Shown: piece after piece, positions 35,967-46,164 of the stretch | Position numbering within the stretch: position 1 is the first letter of the stretch | How the letters are laid out: each line of letters starts with the position of its first letter | Assembly (NCBI RefSeq): GCF_049199905.1 | Contig: NZ_JBLZPK010000024.1 | Coordinates: 62,001 to 126,000, forward strand | Length of the DNA stretch: 64,000 bases | Reading direction: 5' to 3' | Source: Shinella sp032095155 | Lineage (GTDB): Bacteria; Pseudomonadota; Alphaproteobacteria; Rhizobiales; Rhizobiaceae | Translations under genes and position numbers: made by a program | The notes under the pieces: generated by a model | Databases searched by the model: none | Told to the model about the DNA's origin: nothing | Seen by the model: the letters and a program-made list of their open reading frames with translations, nothing else

Positions 35967-36140
35967 CTTCCAACAAGGCAGCAGGGCTTCTCTCGGGCGC
36001 ACAGGGGCTTGCTGGACGTGATTCCAGGCTTCGACCGAAAGGGGGCTCGCTGAAGCGAGATTTGCGTCTGGCGGCCTATGGGCGGCATTTTCCAACGCGT
36101 CATATCTTCGGAGCGTTCTTGCCTTCTATCGTCGCCCGTG

Positions 36141-36216
36141 AAAGATATTTCAGCTGGCGACCTTGATTTCATCCCTACAATCTGAAATATATTTCATTGT
36201 GTGAATTATATTGACA
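36141..36216 (+). promoter_or_regulatory. Two palindromic boxes and a -35 element upstream of the sugar operon
   Basis: TGAAATATATTTCA at 36183-36196 is a perfect 14-bp palindrome. TGAAAGATATTTCA at 36141-36154 is a second, imperfect copy 42 bases (four turns) upstream. A consensus TTGACA lies at 36211-36216, with only a weak -10 after it. These are the best candidate operators for the SorC regulator encoded in the operon. Confidence 0.55.
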
Positions 36217-36245
36217 CGCAATGCATCCTGCGTTTAGGTGCTCAT

Positions 36246-36347
36246 ACCGGACTTCGAGGAGGAAGCCCGGTCTTCACTGAGATCAGCGGCGTCGAAACCG
36301 ACGCCCACGGGCTTTTTGGGTGGGGCTTTGCGCCCCGAGGAGGACAC
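36246..36347 (+). promoter_or_regulatory. Structured 5' leader with three hairpins
   Basis: Three stems in series: ACCGG...CCGGT with inner CTTC/GAAG (36246-36271), GCGTCG-AAAC-CGACGC (36289-36304), and GGGGC-TTTGC-GCCCC (36322-36336), which ends just before the GAGGAGGA ribosome site (36337-36344). It matches no riboswitch class I recognise. Confidence 0.4.
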
Positions 36348-37376
36348 TTGCGCACTTTTTTCACGACGACCGCCATGGCGGTCCTTGCGACCACGCTTTT
36401 TGCCGGCGCTGCCGCTGCTGAAACGGAAAATCCGTTCCGCTGCAAGCCGGGCGAGAAATACGTCATGAACGTCATGGTATCGGGCGTCGAATACTGGTTC
36501 CCGGTCTATGAAATGTTCAAGCAGGCCGGCCAGCAGCTGGGCTGCGAGACCGAATATACCGGCACGCCGGAATATGACGTCAACAAGCAGATCGCCACCT
36601 TCGACCAGGCGCTGGCGCAGAACCCAGCCGGCATTCTCGTGCATCCGATGAACTCCGATCCGTTCATCGAGCCGATCAACCGCGCCATCGACCAGGGCAC
36701 GGCCGTCGTGACGTTTGCCGCCGACTCGCCGCTCTCCAAGCGCGTCTCGTTCATCACCTCGGACAATACCCGCGAAGGCTCCTATGCCGCCGATGCAATC
36801 GCGGAGAAGATGGGCGGCAAGGGCGAATATGCGGTCCTCGAAAACCCCGGCCAGGACAATCACGACAAGCGCATCGCTGCCTTCATCGCCCGCATGGAAG
36901 AGAAGTGGCCGGACATGAAGCTCGTCGGCCGCGCGGCCTCCAATCAGGATCCGACCAAGGCCTATCAGGGTCTGTCGAGCCTCATCCAGGCCAATCCGAA
37001 TCTCGGCGCGGTCTTCATGCCGGAAGCCAACTCGGCGATCGGCGCGGCACAGGCCAACAAGGAAGCCGGCGGCAAGGTCCTCGTCATGTGCGCCGACGTC
37101 AACGCCAATATCCTCGACATGATCAAGGCCGGCGAAGTCTTCGGCTCGATCAACCCGAATCAGGGCATGCAGGGCTATATGGGCTTCATGCTGCTGTGGC
37201 TCGCCAAGCACCCGGAACTCATCGACCCGATGAACGACGCCAAGCGCTCGGGCTTCAACCCCATGAGCATTCCGGTCGTCGACAACGGCCTGTCGATCGT
37301 CACGGCCGAAAACGCCGACGATTTCTACTGGGACAAGTACCTGAAGCGCCGCGGCACCAAGGGTATCGAGGAGTAA
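36348..37376 (+). CDS. Sugar ABC transporter substrate-binding protein
   Basis: Periplasmic binding protein of 342 residues in the ribose/AI-2-type group (Peripla_BP_4 fold). The start is a TTG at 36348, seven or fewer bases after a strong GAGGAGGA; from there a clean signal peptide (FFTTTAMAVLATTLFAGAAAA) follows, whereas the longer ATG frame from 36201 runs through the leader hairpins. The mature protein begins ETENPFRCKPGEKYVMNVMVSGVEYWFPVYEMFKQAG. It delivers the solute to the ATPase and permease encoded next. Confidence 0.9.
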   Translation: MRTFFTTTAMAVLATTLFAGAAAAETENPFRCKPGEKYVMNVMVSGVEYWFPVYEMFKQAGQQLGCETEYTGTPEYDVNKQIATFDQALAQNPAGILVHPMNSDPFIEPINRAIDQGTAVVTFAADSPLSKRVSFITSDNTREGSYAADAIAEKMGGKGEYAVLENPGQDNHDKRIAAFIARMEEKWPDMKLVGRAASNQDPTKAYQGLSSLIQANPNLGAVFMPEANSAIGAAQANKEAGGKVLVMCADVNANILDMIKAGEVFGSINPNQGMQGYMGFMLLWLAKHPELIDPMNDAKRSGFNPMSIPVVDNGLSIVTAENADDFYWDKYLKRRGTKGIEE

Positions 37377-37390
37377 TCTCCCAAGCGAAT

Positions 37391-37418
37391 ACCATCCGCG
37401 CCTCGCGGCGCGGATGGT
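37391..37418 (+). promoter_or_regulatory. Intercistronic hairpin after the binding-protein gene
   Basis: ACCATCCGCGCC and GGCGCGGATGGT form a perfect 12-bp stem with loop TCGC and no T run. It lies between the binding protein and ATPase genes, where such hairpins protect the upstream message. Confidence 0.65.
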
Positions 37419-37442
37419 CTCGAAAGGAGAGGGAGGAAGACG

Positions 37443-38969
<1,527 letters not shown>

Positions 38970-38991
38970 GAAGAAACTGGGAGAGCGGGAA

Positions 38992-39981
38992 ATGGCAATC
39001 GACACGATGGCGGGTACGGCGCCGAAAACATCGTCCTTCAAGCGTATCGGCTCGATGCGCGAGGCCGGGCTGATCGCGATCATTCTGGCGCTCGGCATCA
39101 TCATGAGTTTCGCCTCGCCGCACTTCCTGACGCTCGGCAATTTCCGCGCCATGCTGATGAGCTTCTCCGTCGAAGGCATCGTCGTCGTCGGCATGACGAT
39201 CCTGCTCATCGTCGGCGGCATCGATCTTGCCGTCGGCTCCGTCGTCTGCTTCGCGATGGTGCTGTCGGGATCGCTCTTCCTCGCCGGGCTCGATCCCTGG
39301 ACGGCCTCGCTGATCGGCATCCTCGCCTCGAGCGCCATCGGCGGCATCATGGGCTTCTTCGTCACAGTCGTCGGTCTCAACCATTTCATCACGTCGCTGG
39401 CGGCCATGGTGATCGTGCGCGGCCTCTGCCTCATCATCACCAAGGGCACGCCGCTCTCGCTCTTCACGTTGCCGGCGGCTTTCAAGCAAGTCGGGCAAGG
39501 CACCTTCTACGGCATTCCCTATGTCATCCTGATCTTCGTCGCGGTCGTCGTCCTGTTCGATTTCCTGCTGCGCCGGGCAACCGCCTTCCGCAAGGTCTTC
39601 TACACCGGCAGCAACGAGAAGGCGGCGCTCTATTCGGGCATCAAGACCAACCAGGTGAAATTCTGGGTGACGGTGCTGTGCTCCACGCTCGCCGGTGTCG
39701 CAGGCGTCATTTACATGTCCCGCTTCGGGGCTGCCACGCCGACCTTCGGCGCCGGCATGGAGCTGAACATCATCGCAGCCGCGGTCATCGGCGGGGCCTC
39801 GCTCAGCGGCGGCTCGGGCACGGTCCTCGGCGCCATCCTCGGCATGGCGCTGCTCTCGCTCGTCACCTCGTCGCTCATCCTGCTCAATGTGTCGGTCTAT
39901 TGGCAGGATATGATCAAGGGCTGCATTCTGCTCGCCGCCGTCTCCATCGATCATTTCATGCACAAGCGGAAGGCCAGCTGA
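38992..39981 (+). CDS. Sugar ABC transporter permease
   Basis: Inner-membrane permease of 329 residues, RbsC/XylH type, with about nine hydrophobic segments; GIVVVGMTILLIVGGIDLAVGSVVCF (about 45-70) and AAVIGGASLSGGSGTVLGAILGMALL are typical. The ATG at 38992 (MAIDTMAGTAPK) was chosen; ATG 38959 overlaps the ATPase stop but gives a charged extension. It is the only permease, so the channel must be a homodimer, unlike the two-permease LsrCD system. Confidence 0.92.
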   Translation: MAIDTMAGTAPKTSSFKRIGSMREAGLIAIILALGIIMSFASPHFLTLGNFRAMLMSFSVEGIVVVGMTILLIVGGIDLAVGSVVCFAMVLSGSLFLAGLDPWTASLIGILASSAIGGIMGFFVTVVGLNHFITSLAAMVIVRGLCLIITKGTPLSLFTLPAAFKQVGQGTFYGIPYVILIFVAVVVLFDFLLRRATAFRKVFYTGSNEKAALYSGIKTNQVKFWVTVLCSTLAGVAGVIYMSRFGAATPTFGAGMELNIIAAAVIGGASLSGGSGTVLGAILGMALLSLVTSSLILLNVSVYWQDMIKGCILLAAVSIDHFMHKRKAS

Positions 39982-39982
39982 C

Positions 39983-40990
39983 ATGCCGATCGCCAAACTG
40001 AAACCTAAGACATCAGCGCCGCGCGAAGAGATCGTCATCGCTCGCCAGATGCACCAGGCGCTTGTCCTGCACTTCCTGGAAGGCCTGACACAGGCGCAGA
40101 TCGCCGACCAGCTCGGCCTGTCGCACGCCACCGTCAACCGCCTCATCAAGCGCGGTCGCCAGCTCGGTCTGGTCGAGATCAAGATCAAGTCGCCGATGGA
40201 GCCGCTGGTCGATCTGGAGGAGCGGCTGCTCGCGCTCGGCGGCATCAGCCGCGCCGTGGTGGTGCCGACCGTCTCGGACAATCCGCAGACCGCGCTTCTG
40301 GCGGTGGGGGAGGCGGCCGCACGCTTGCTTCTCGAAGAGATCGCCGATGGCGACACGATCTGCATCACTGGCGGCAAGGGTGTCAGCGCCGTCGTCGCCG
40401 GTTTGCAGGCCGCGCGCCGCTACGATGTCGAGGTCATTCCCGCGACCGGCTGCGTGCAGGGAAAACACTATACCGACGTCAACCACGTCTCGACGCTGAT
40501 GGCCGACCGGCTGGGCGGCCGCTCCTGGCAGATCCACGCGCCGCTCTTTGCCGACGATGCCGCGCAGCGCGCGATGCTGATCAACATGCGCTCCGTCGCC
40601 GATGTTTTTCAGCGGGCCCGCGAGGCCAAGGTCGCGGTGGTGGGCATCGGCTCGATCCTCAGCCAGGATTCGACCTATTATGACCTGCATCCCTCCTCCA
40701 GCGAGGACCGCAACGCCATCGAACAGTCCGGCGCGAGCGCCGAACTGCTCGCCCATCTGCTCGATGGCGAGGGCCGGGTCTGCGACTACTCCCTCAACCG
40801 CGCGCTCGTCTCGCTGACGCTGACGGAATTCGAATCCATCCCGATGAAGATCGGCGTGGCCAGCGGTCTCAACAAGGCCGGCTCGATCCTCAGCGTGCTG
40901 CGCGGCAACCATCTCGACACGCTCGTCACCGACGAGGCGACGGGCGCGCGCATTCTCGAACTGGCATCCGAAGAAGGATTTTCTACATGA
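39983..40990 (+). CDS. SorC-family sugar-responsive regulator
   Basis: Regulator of 335 residues with an N-terminal helix-turn-helix (EGLTQAQIADQLGLSHATVNRLIKRGRQLGLVEIKI, about 34-70) and a C-terminal SorC phosphosugar-binding domain (GDTICITGGKGVSAVVAGL; VGIGSILSQDSTYYD). Relatives include EryD (erythritol) and LsrR (AI-2), which are inactivated by a phosphorylated ligand. It lies mid-operon, one base after the permease stop and overlapping the next ATG, so it probably autoregulates the whole operon through the boxes at 36141-36196. Confidence 0.92.
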   Translation: MPIAKLKPKTSAPREEIVIARQMHQALVLHFLEGLTQAQIADQLGLSHATVNRLIKRGRQLGLVEIKIKSPMEPLVDLEERLLALGGISRAVVVPTVSDNPQTALLAVGEAAARLLLEEIADGDTICITGGKGVSAVVAGLQAARRYDVEVIPATGCVQGKHYTDVNHVSTLMADRLGGRSWQIHAPLFADDAAQRAMLINMRSVADVFQRAREAKVAVVGIGSILSQDSTYYDLHPSSSEDRNAIEQSGASAELLAHLLDGEGRVCDYSLNRALVSLTLTEFESIPMKIGVASGLNKAGSILSVLRGNHLDTLVTDEATGARILELASEEGFST

Positions 40991-41982
40991 GCGGCGAACA
41001 ATTGACCCGTCCGATCGGACGTTCCGGCGTCAAAGCCTCCGCCGTCGGCCTCGGCACCTGGGCCATTGGCGGCTGGATGTGGGGCGGCACGGACGAGGCG
41101 CAATCCATCGCCGCCATCCAGGCCTCGCTCGAGGCCGGCGTGACGCTGATCGACACCGCGCCCGCCTATGGCCTCGGCCGCTCGGAGGAGATCGTCGGCA
41201 AGGCCCTTGCAGGGCGGCGCGACAAGGCTGTCATTGCCACGAAATGCGGCCTTGTCTGGCATACGCAGAAGGGCAACCATTTCTTCGATCAGGAAGGCAA
41301 GCCTGTCCACCGCTATCTCGGCCGGGACGGGATCATCCACGAGGTCGAGGAAAGCCTGCGCCGGCTCGGCACTGACTATATCGATCTCTACATCACCCAC
41401 TGGCAGGACCCGACGACGCCCATCGAGGAGACTGTCGCGGCGCTGGAGGAGCTGAAACAGGCCGGAAAGATCCGGGCGATCGGCGCCAGCAACGTCAACA
41501 GGTCGGAACTCGAGAGATACATCCAGACCGGATCGCTCGACGCGATCCAGGAGCGGTTCAGCATGATCGATCGCGAGATCGAGGCGGACCTGCTGCCGCT
41601 CACCCTTCAAAACGGCGTGGCGACGCTCAGCTATTCCTCGCTGGCGCTCGGCCTGCTCTCCGGCACAATCGGCCCGGACCGCATTTTCGCCGGCGACGAC
41701 CAGCGCAAGGACAATCCGCGCTTTTCCGTCGCCAACCGGCAGAAGGCGAAGGATTTCTCCGACGCGATCCGCCCCGTGGCGGAACGGCATGGCGCCAGCA
41801 TTGCGCAGGTGGTGATCGCCTGGACGCTGGCGCAGCCGGGCGTGACTTTCGCGCTCTGCGGCGCTCGAAACCCGGCGCAAGCGCTCGACAATGCACGGGC
41901 CGGAACGCTTCGGCTCGACAAGGACGATCTTGCGGCCATCGACGCCGGTATCGCGGCAAAATTGGCCAGTATGGACGGATAA
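40987..41982 (+). CDS. Aldo/keto reductase
   Basis: NAD(P)H-dependent oxidoreductase of 331 residues with an (alpha/beta)8 barrel. The catalytic tetrad is visible as Asp in LIDTAPAYG, the Tyr in the same segment, Lys in IATKCG and His in YITHWQDP. The cofactor-binding C-terminus (ALCGARNPAQALDNARA) is present. In this operon it may reduce a ketose or the aldehyde released by the aldolase, or oxidise a polyol; the direction is not determinable. Confidence 0.88.
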   Translation: MSGEQLTRPIGRSGVKASAVGLGTWAIGGWMWGGTDEAQSIAAIQASLEAGVTLIDTAPAYGLGRSEEIVGKALAGRRDKAVIATKCGLVWHTQKGNHFFDQEGKPVHRYLGRDGIIHEVEESLRRLGTDYIDLYITHWQDPTTPIEETVAALEELKQAGKIRAIGASNVNRSELERYIQTGSLDAIQERFSMIDREIEADLLPLTLQNGVATLSYSSLALGLLSGTIGPDRIFAGDDQRKDNPRFSVANRQKAKDFSDAIRPVAERHGASIAQVVIAWTLAQPGVTFALCGARNPAQALDNARAGTLRLDKDDLAAIDAGIAAKLASMDG

Positions 41983-41994
41983 CGGACTGTCATC

Positions 41995-43740
41995 ATGAAC
42001 CGGACAGAGACATTGCACGGGCTCCGCCAGAGCCCGAAGGTGGACGTGTGCGTCCTCGGCGGCGGCATCAACGGGCTCAGCGTTTTCCGCGAGCTGGCGC
42101 TGCAGGGCGTCAACGTGCTGCTCGTCGAGAAGGCGGATTATTGCTCCGGCGCGAGTGCGGCGCTCTCGCGCATGGTTCATGGCGGGCTGCGCTATCTGGA
42201 AAACGGCGAGTTCAGCCTGGTCAAGGAATCGCTCGTCGAGCGCGACCGGCTGCTGCGCAACGCACCACACTATGTCGCGCCGCTGCCGACCACGGTGCCG
42301 ATCTTCGACACCTTCTCCGGCCTCGCCAATGGCGTGGTGCGTTTCCTTGGCCTCACCCGTCGCCCGAGCCGGCGCGGCGCCATTGCCATCAAGGCGGGCC
42401 TCGGCATCTACGATTTCCTGACGCGCAAGCGCGCGCTGATGCCGAAACACGAGTTCCGCAGCCGCAGAGCAACGCTCTCGAAATGGCCGGCGCTCAATCC
42501 GTCGATTCGCAATTCCGCGACCTATTACGACGCCTGGGTCAGCCATCCCGAGCGCATCGGCATCGAGTTGTTGCGCGACGGCCTGTCTGCCGGCCCGAAT
42601 GCTGGGGCGCTGAACTACGCGACCGTGGAGGCCAGCGGCAGCGGCTATCTTTTGCGCGATGGCCTCTCCGGCGAAGTGCTGCCAGTCCAGCCGCGGCTGA
42701 TCATCAATGCCACCGGCGGCTGGATCGACATTGCCAACGGCACGCTGTTTGCGGACGAGGGACGGCCGGCGCCGCTGATGGGCGGCACCAAGGGCTCGCA
42801 CCTCATCATCGACAATCCCGCGCTGCGAGACACGCTCGACGGCCACATGATCTATTACGAGAACGAGGACGGACGCATCTGCATCCTGTTCCCCTATCTC
42901 GGCAAGGTACTGGTCGGCTCGACGGACATCCGCGTCGACGATCCCGGCACGGTGCGCTGCGAGGCGGACGAGCGTGACTACATCCTGCAATCGCTCGCCT
43001 TCGTGCTGCCGGGCGCAAAGATCCGGCCGGAGGAGGTCGTCTTCCAGTTCGCCGGCGTGCGCCCGCTGCCGGCGAGCAAGGACAGCTTTACCGGCCGCAT
43101 CCCGCGCGATCATTTCTGCACGATGCTGGACGGCCAGAATGGCGGGCCGCCGGTGCTGTGCATGATCGGCGGCAAGTGGACGACCTTCCGCTCCTTCGGC
43201 GAACTCGCCGCCGACATGGCGCTGGACCAGCTGGACATGAAGCGCCGTGTCGATACGGCGGAACGGGCGATCGGCGGCGGGCGCGTCTTCCCGAAAGACC
43301 CGGTGAGCTGGATTCGTGAGCTTGCCGCATCGACGGGCCTTTCCGCCGCACGTGTCACGGTGTTGTTCGAGCGCTATGGCACAGAGGCTGCGGACATCGC
43401 CCGTTTCATCGCGGCGAAACCAGACCACCCGCTGCCGCACGCGCTCTACAGCGCACGGGAGTTGCAATATCTCATCCGCGCCGAGGCGGCCGAGCATCTG
43501 GACGATGTGCTGCTGCGCCGCACGACGCTGGCGATCTCGGGCGATCTGTCACTTGCCATGGCCGAGGCCGTGCTTGACTTGCTGGCCGCCGAAAAAGGCT
43601 GGTCTGCGCAAAGGACAGCCGAAGAGCGCAGCCGTTTTCTCGATCTCATGGGTGAACGCCACGGCGTCACCGAACAAACCCTTTCCGCACGGAATGAACA
43701 CAGGAGTGAAGTATGCGAGACAACCGCAAAGTCCGGATGA
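41995..43740 (+). CDS. FAD-dependent glycerol-3-phosphate dehydrogenase family (GlpD/EryB-like)
   Basis: Flavoprotein of 581 residues. The dinucleotide motif DVCVLGGGINGLSVFRELALQG and the GlpD signatures SGASAALSRMVHGGLRYLENGEFSLVKESL and IGGKWTTFRSFGELAADM are clear, and a C-terminal GlpD-type domain extends to the end. It is likely to oxidise a polyol phosphate made by the FGGY kinase in this operon, as EryB does for erythritol phosphate, passing electrons to quinone. Housekeeping GlpD is less likely given the context. It overlaps the aldolase gene by 28 bases. Confidence 0.88.
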   Translation: MNRTETLHGLRQSPKVDVCVLGGGINGLSVFRELALQGVNVLLVEKADYCSGASAALSRMVHGGLRYLENGEFSLVKESLVERDRLLRNAPHYVAPLPTTVPIFDTFSGLANGVVRFLGLTRRPSRRGAIAIKAGLGIYDFLTRKRALMPKHEFRSRRATLSKWPALNPSIRNSATYYDAWVSHPERIGIELLRDGLSAGPNAGALNYATVEASGSGYLLRDGLSGEVLPVQPRLIINATGGWIDIANGTLFADEGRPAPLMGGTKGSHLIIDNPALRDTLDGHMIYYENEDGRICILFPYLGKVLVGSTDIRVDDPGTVRCEADERDYILQSLAFVLPGAKIRPEEVVFQFAGVRPLPASKDSFTGRIPRDHFCTMLDGQNGGPPVLCMIGGKWTTFRSFGELAADMALDQLDMKRRVDTAERAIGGGRVFPKDPVSWIRELAASTGLSAARVTVLFERYGTEAADIARFIAAKPDHPLPHALYSARELQYLIRAEAAEHLDDVLLRRTTLAISGDLSLAMAEAVLDLLAAEKGWSAQRTAEERSRFLDLMGERHGVTEQTLSARNEHRSEVCETTAKSG

Positions 43741-44555
43741 ACCGGCTGTTCGGCAACGGACGCTGCCTTGACGTGGCGATCGATCATGGCGTCTGCAACG
43801 AGCCGTCCTTCCTCGACGGGCTGGAGAATGTTCCGGCTGTGGTGAAGGCGCTGGTCGAGGCCGGGCCGGATGCCATCCAGATGAACTACGGCCAGGCTGA
43901 CCTGTTGCAGGACCTTCCCGGCAAGGACAAACCGGCGCTGGTCATGCGCATCGACATGGGCAATCCCTATAACCGTATCCGTCACCGCGCCATGTGGGCC
44001 GTGCTGCAGAACGAGGCCGAGCCGCTGATCGGCGCGCTCCAGATGGATGCGGCCTGCGTGGTCGTGAACCTCTTCATGCTGCCGGACGAGCCGGACCTCT
44101 TCCGCCAATGCGTGCAGAACATCGCGCGCGTGCGCGCCGATTGCGAGAAATACGGCATGCCTCTGATGATCGAGCCTCTCGTCATGCAGCCCGTCACCGA
44201 GCGCGGCGGCTACATGGTCGATGGCGACGCGGACAAGATCGTCACGCTGACGCGGCTTGCCCGCGAGATGGGCGCCGATATCGTCAAGGCCGACCCGACC
44301 ACCAATGCCGAGGATTTCCATCGTGTCGTCGAGGCGGCGCGCTGCCCGGTTCTGGTGCGCGGCGGCGGTAAGGAAGACCTTTCCGCGGTCTTTGCGAAAT
44401 CTGCCGCCTTGATGCAGCAGGGCGCAATGGGCATGGTCTATGGGCGCAACATCTACCAGCACGCCAATCCGAGCGCCGTGGTGCGCGGGCTGATGGCGAT
44501 CATCCACAGGGACGCGAGCGGCGAGGAGGCCTACGCGCTCTATCGGCAGGGATGA
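43713..44555 (+). CDS. DhnA/LsrF-type class I aldolase
   Basis: Barrel aldolase of 280 residues in the DeoC/DhnA/LsrF superfamily. The N-terminal GRCLDVAIDHGVCNEPSFLDGLEN, the probable Schiff-base lysine in ADIVKADPTTNAEDF and the phosphate-binding end VLVRGGG..GAMGMVYGRNIYQH are visible. It probably cleaves a phosphorylated ketose from the GlpD-like step, or acts on a related dione phosphate. AGGAG six bases upstream supports ATG 43713; ATG 43737, overlapping the upstream stop, is an alternative. Confidence 0.87.
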   Translation: MRDNRKVRMNRLFGNGRCLDVAIDHGVCNEPSFLDGLENVPAVVKALVEAGPDAIQMNYGQADLLQDLPGKDKPALVMRIDMGNPYNRIRHRAMWAVLQNEAEPLIGALQMDAACVVVNLFMLPDEPDLFRQCVQNIARVRADCEKYGMPLMIEPLVMQPVTERGGYMVDGDADKIVTLTRLAREMGADIVKADPTTNAEDFHRVVEAARCPVLVRGGGKEDLSAVFAKSAALMQQGAMGMVYGRNIYQHANPSAVVRGLMAIIHRDASGEEAYALYRQG

Positions 44556-44564
44556 GATGCCTGA

Positions 44565-44602
44565 CGATTGCGGGACATCCACGAGGCGATGTCCCGCAAT
44601 CG
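44565..44602 (+). promoter_or_regulatory. Intercistronic hairpin between aldolase and kinase genes
   Basis: CGATTGCGGGACAT (44565-44578) and ATGTCCCGCAATCG (44589-44602) form a perfect 14-bp stem with a 10-base loop and no T run. It lies in the only sizeable gap (79 bases) in the downstream half of the operon. Confidence 0.65.
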
Positions 44603-44634
44603 CGCGAGTGAACTGAACCTGGGAGGGGTTCTGC

Positions 44635-46164
44635 ATGCAAAAATATCTTCTGGGGCTCGATGCGGGCAACACGGTCATCAAGGCTGTCATCTTCGACCTT
44701 GCGGGCCGCGAGATCGCCCACGCGGGGGAGGAGGGGCACAGCCGCATGCCGTGCCCCGGCCATGTCGAGCGTGACCTCGGTGAACTCTGGGCGAACGCCC
44801 GGCGCGTCATCCGCACCTGCCTCGACAAGGCGGGCATCGCCGCTGGTGATATCGCCGCGATCGGCTGCGCCGGCCATGGCAACGGGCTCTATGCGCTCGA
44901 CCGGGATGGCGCGCCGCTGATCGGCATCCAGTCGATCGATACACGCGCCACCGGTCTGGTCGAGGAATGGCTGGCCGAAGGGGTCGGCGATCGCACCTAT
45001 CCGATCGCCCGCCAACGCCCCTGGCCGGCCCAGACGCCGACGCTGCTCGCCTGGCTGAAACGCTTCAGGCCCGATGTCTTCAAGCGCATCGGCACGGTGT
45101 TCTATTCCAAGGATTTCGTGGTGAACCGCCTGACGGGCCAGCGTGTCAGCGAGGTTTCGGACATGTCCGGTGCCGGGCTGCTCGACCTGGCGGCCCGGCG
45201 TTATGACAGGACGCTAATGGAGGCCTATGGTCTCGGCGATTGCATGGACCTCCTGCCGCCGCTCATCGAAAGTGCCGACATTGCCGGGCATGTGACGGAG
45301 GCCGTTGCGGCAGAAACCGGGCTTGCCGCCGGCACGCCCGTCATCGGCGGCCTGTTCGATGTCGTCGCCTCGGCGCTCGGCTCGGGCGTTTCACGCACGG
45401 GCAGCGCCTCGATCATTGCCGGCACGTGGAGCATCAACCAGGTGATCATCGACGGCCCTGACCTGAAAGGCCCGGTCTTCATGTCCTCCACCTTTGATCG
45501 CAGCCGCTACATGGCGATGGAAAACAGCGCCACCTCGGCCGCCAATCTCGAATGGCTGGTGCGGGAGTTCTTCGAGGGCGACCACCATGCCGACGTCTCG
45601 CCCTTCGATGCCTGCTGTGCGCTTGCGGCAGCCGTGGAGCCTGCGGCGGACGATCCGCTCTACCATCCCTATCTCTACGGCGCCCAGCAGGATGGCCATG
45701 CAAGGGCGGGCTTCTACGGCATGGCCGGCTGGCACACCAAGGGCCACCTGATCCGCGCCCTGCTGGAGGGTGTCGCCTTCGGCCATCGCCAGCATGTCGA
45801 GACGATCCGCAAGGCGGGCGCGACCTTCGAGGAGGCGGTGCTGTCGGGCGGTGGTTCGCGCAGCAAGCTCTGGCCGCAGATCTTTGCGGATGTACTCGGC
45901 GTGCCGGTCTCGGTTGCGGCGTCGCGGGAGACGGGTGCGCTGGGTGCGGCGATTGCGGCCGGCACGGGCGTCGGCCTCTTCGCCGATTTCACTGAAGGGG
46001 CCGAGGCCATGGTGCGGACGGAGCGGCACTACAGGCCGAATGCCGGCCTTGCCGCACACTATGCACGGCGCTACGCGCTCTACACGGACATTGCCGAAGC
46101 GATGACGCCGCTGTGGCGGCGGCTGGCGGCTTCGGAAAACATGGCAACGGGAGTTGCGGCGTGA
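44635..46164 (+). CDS. FGGY-family carbohydrate kinase
   Basis: ATP-dependent kinase of 509 residues. The N-terminal phosphate loop LLGLDAGNTVIKAVIFDLAG and the C-terminal adenosine motif VLSGGGSRSKLWPQIFADVLGVPV plus ETGALGAAIAAGTGVG are intact. The family phosphorylates sugars and polyols (xylulose, ribulose, erythritol, AI-2). Here it probably supplies the polyol phosphate used by the GlpD-like enzyme. A GGGAGGGG site precedes the ATG, and the stop overlaps the next gene (GTGA). Confidence 0.92.
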   Translation: MQKYLLGLDAGNTVIKAVIFDLAGREIAHAGEEGHSRMPCPGHVERDLGELWANARRVIRTCLDKAGIAAGDIAAIGCAGHGNGLYALDRDGAPLIGIQSIDTRATGLVEEWLAEGVGDRTYPIARQRPWPAQTPTLLAWLKRFRPDVFKRIGTVFYSKDFVVNRLTGQRVSEVSDMSGAGLLDLAARRYDRTLMEAYGLGDCMDLLPPLIESADIAGHVTEAVAAETGLAAGTPVIGGLFDVVASALGSGVSRTGSASIIAGTWSINQVIIDGPDLKGPVFMSSTFDRSRYMAMENSATSAANLEWLVREFFEGDHHADVSPFDACCALAAAVEPAADDPLYHPYLYGAQQDGHARAGFYGMAGWHTKGHLIRALLEGVAFGHRQHVETIRKAGATFEEAVLSGGGSRSKLWPQIFADVLGVPVSVAASRETGALGAAIAAGTGVGLFADFTEGAEAMVRTERHYRPNAGLAAHYARRYALYTDIAEAMTPLWRRLAASENMATGVAA

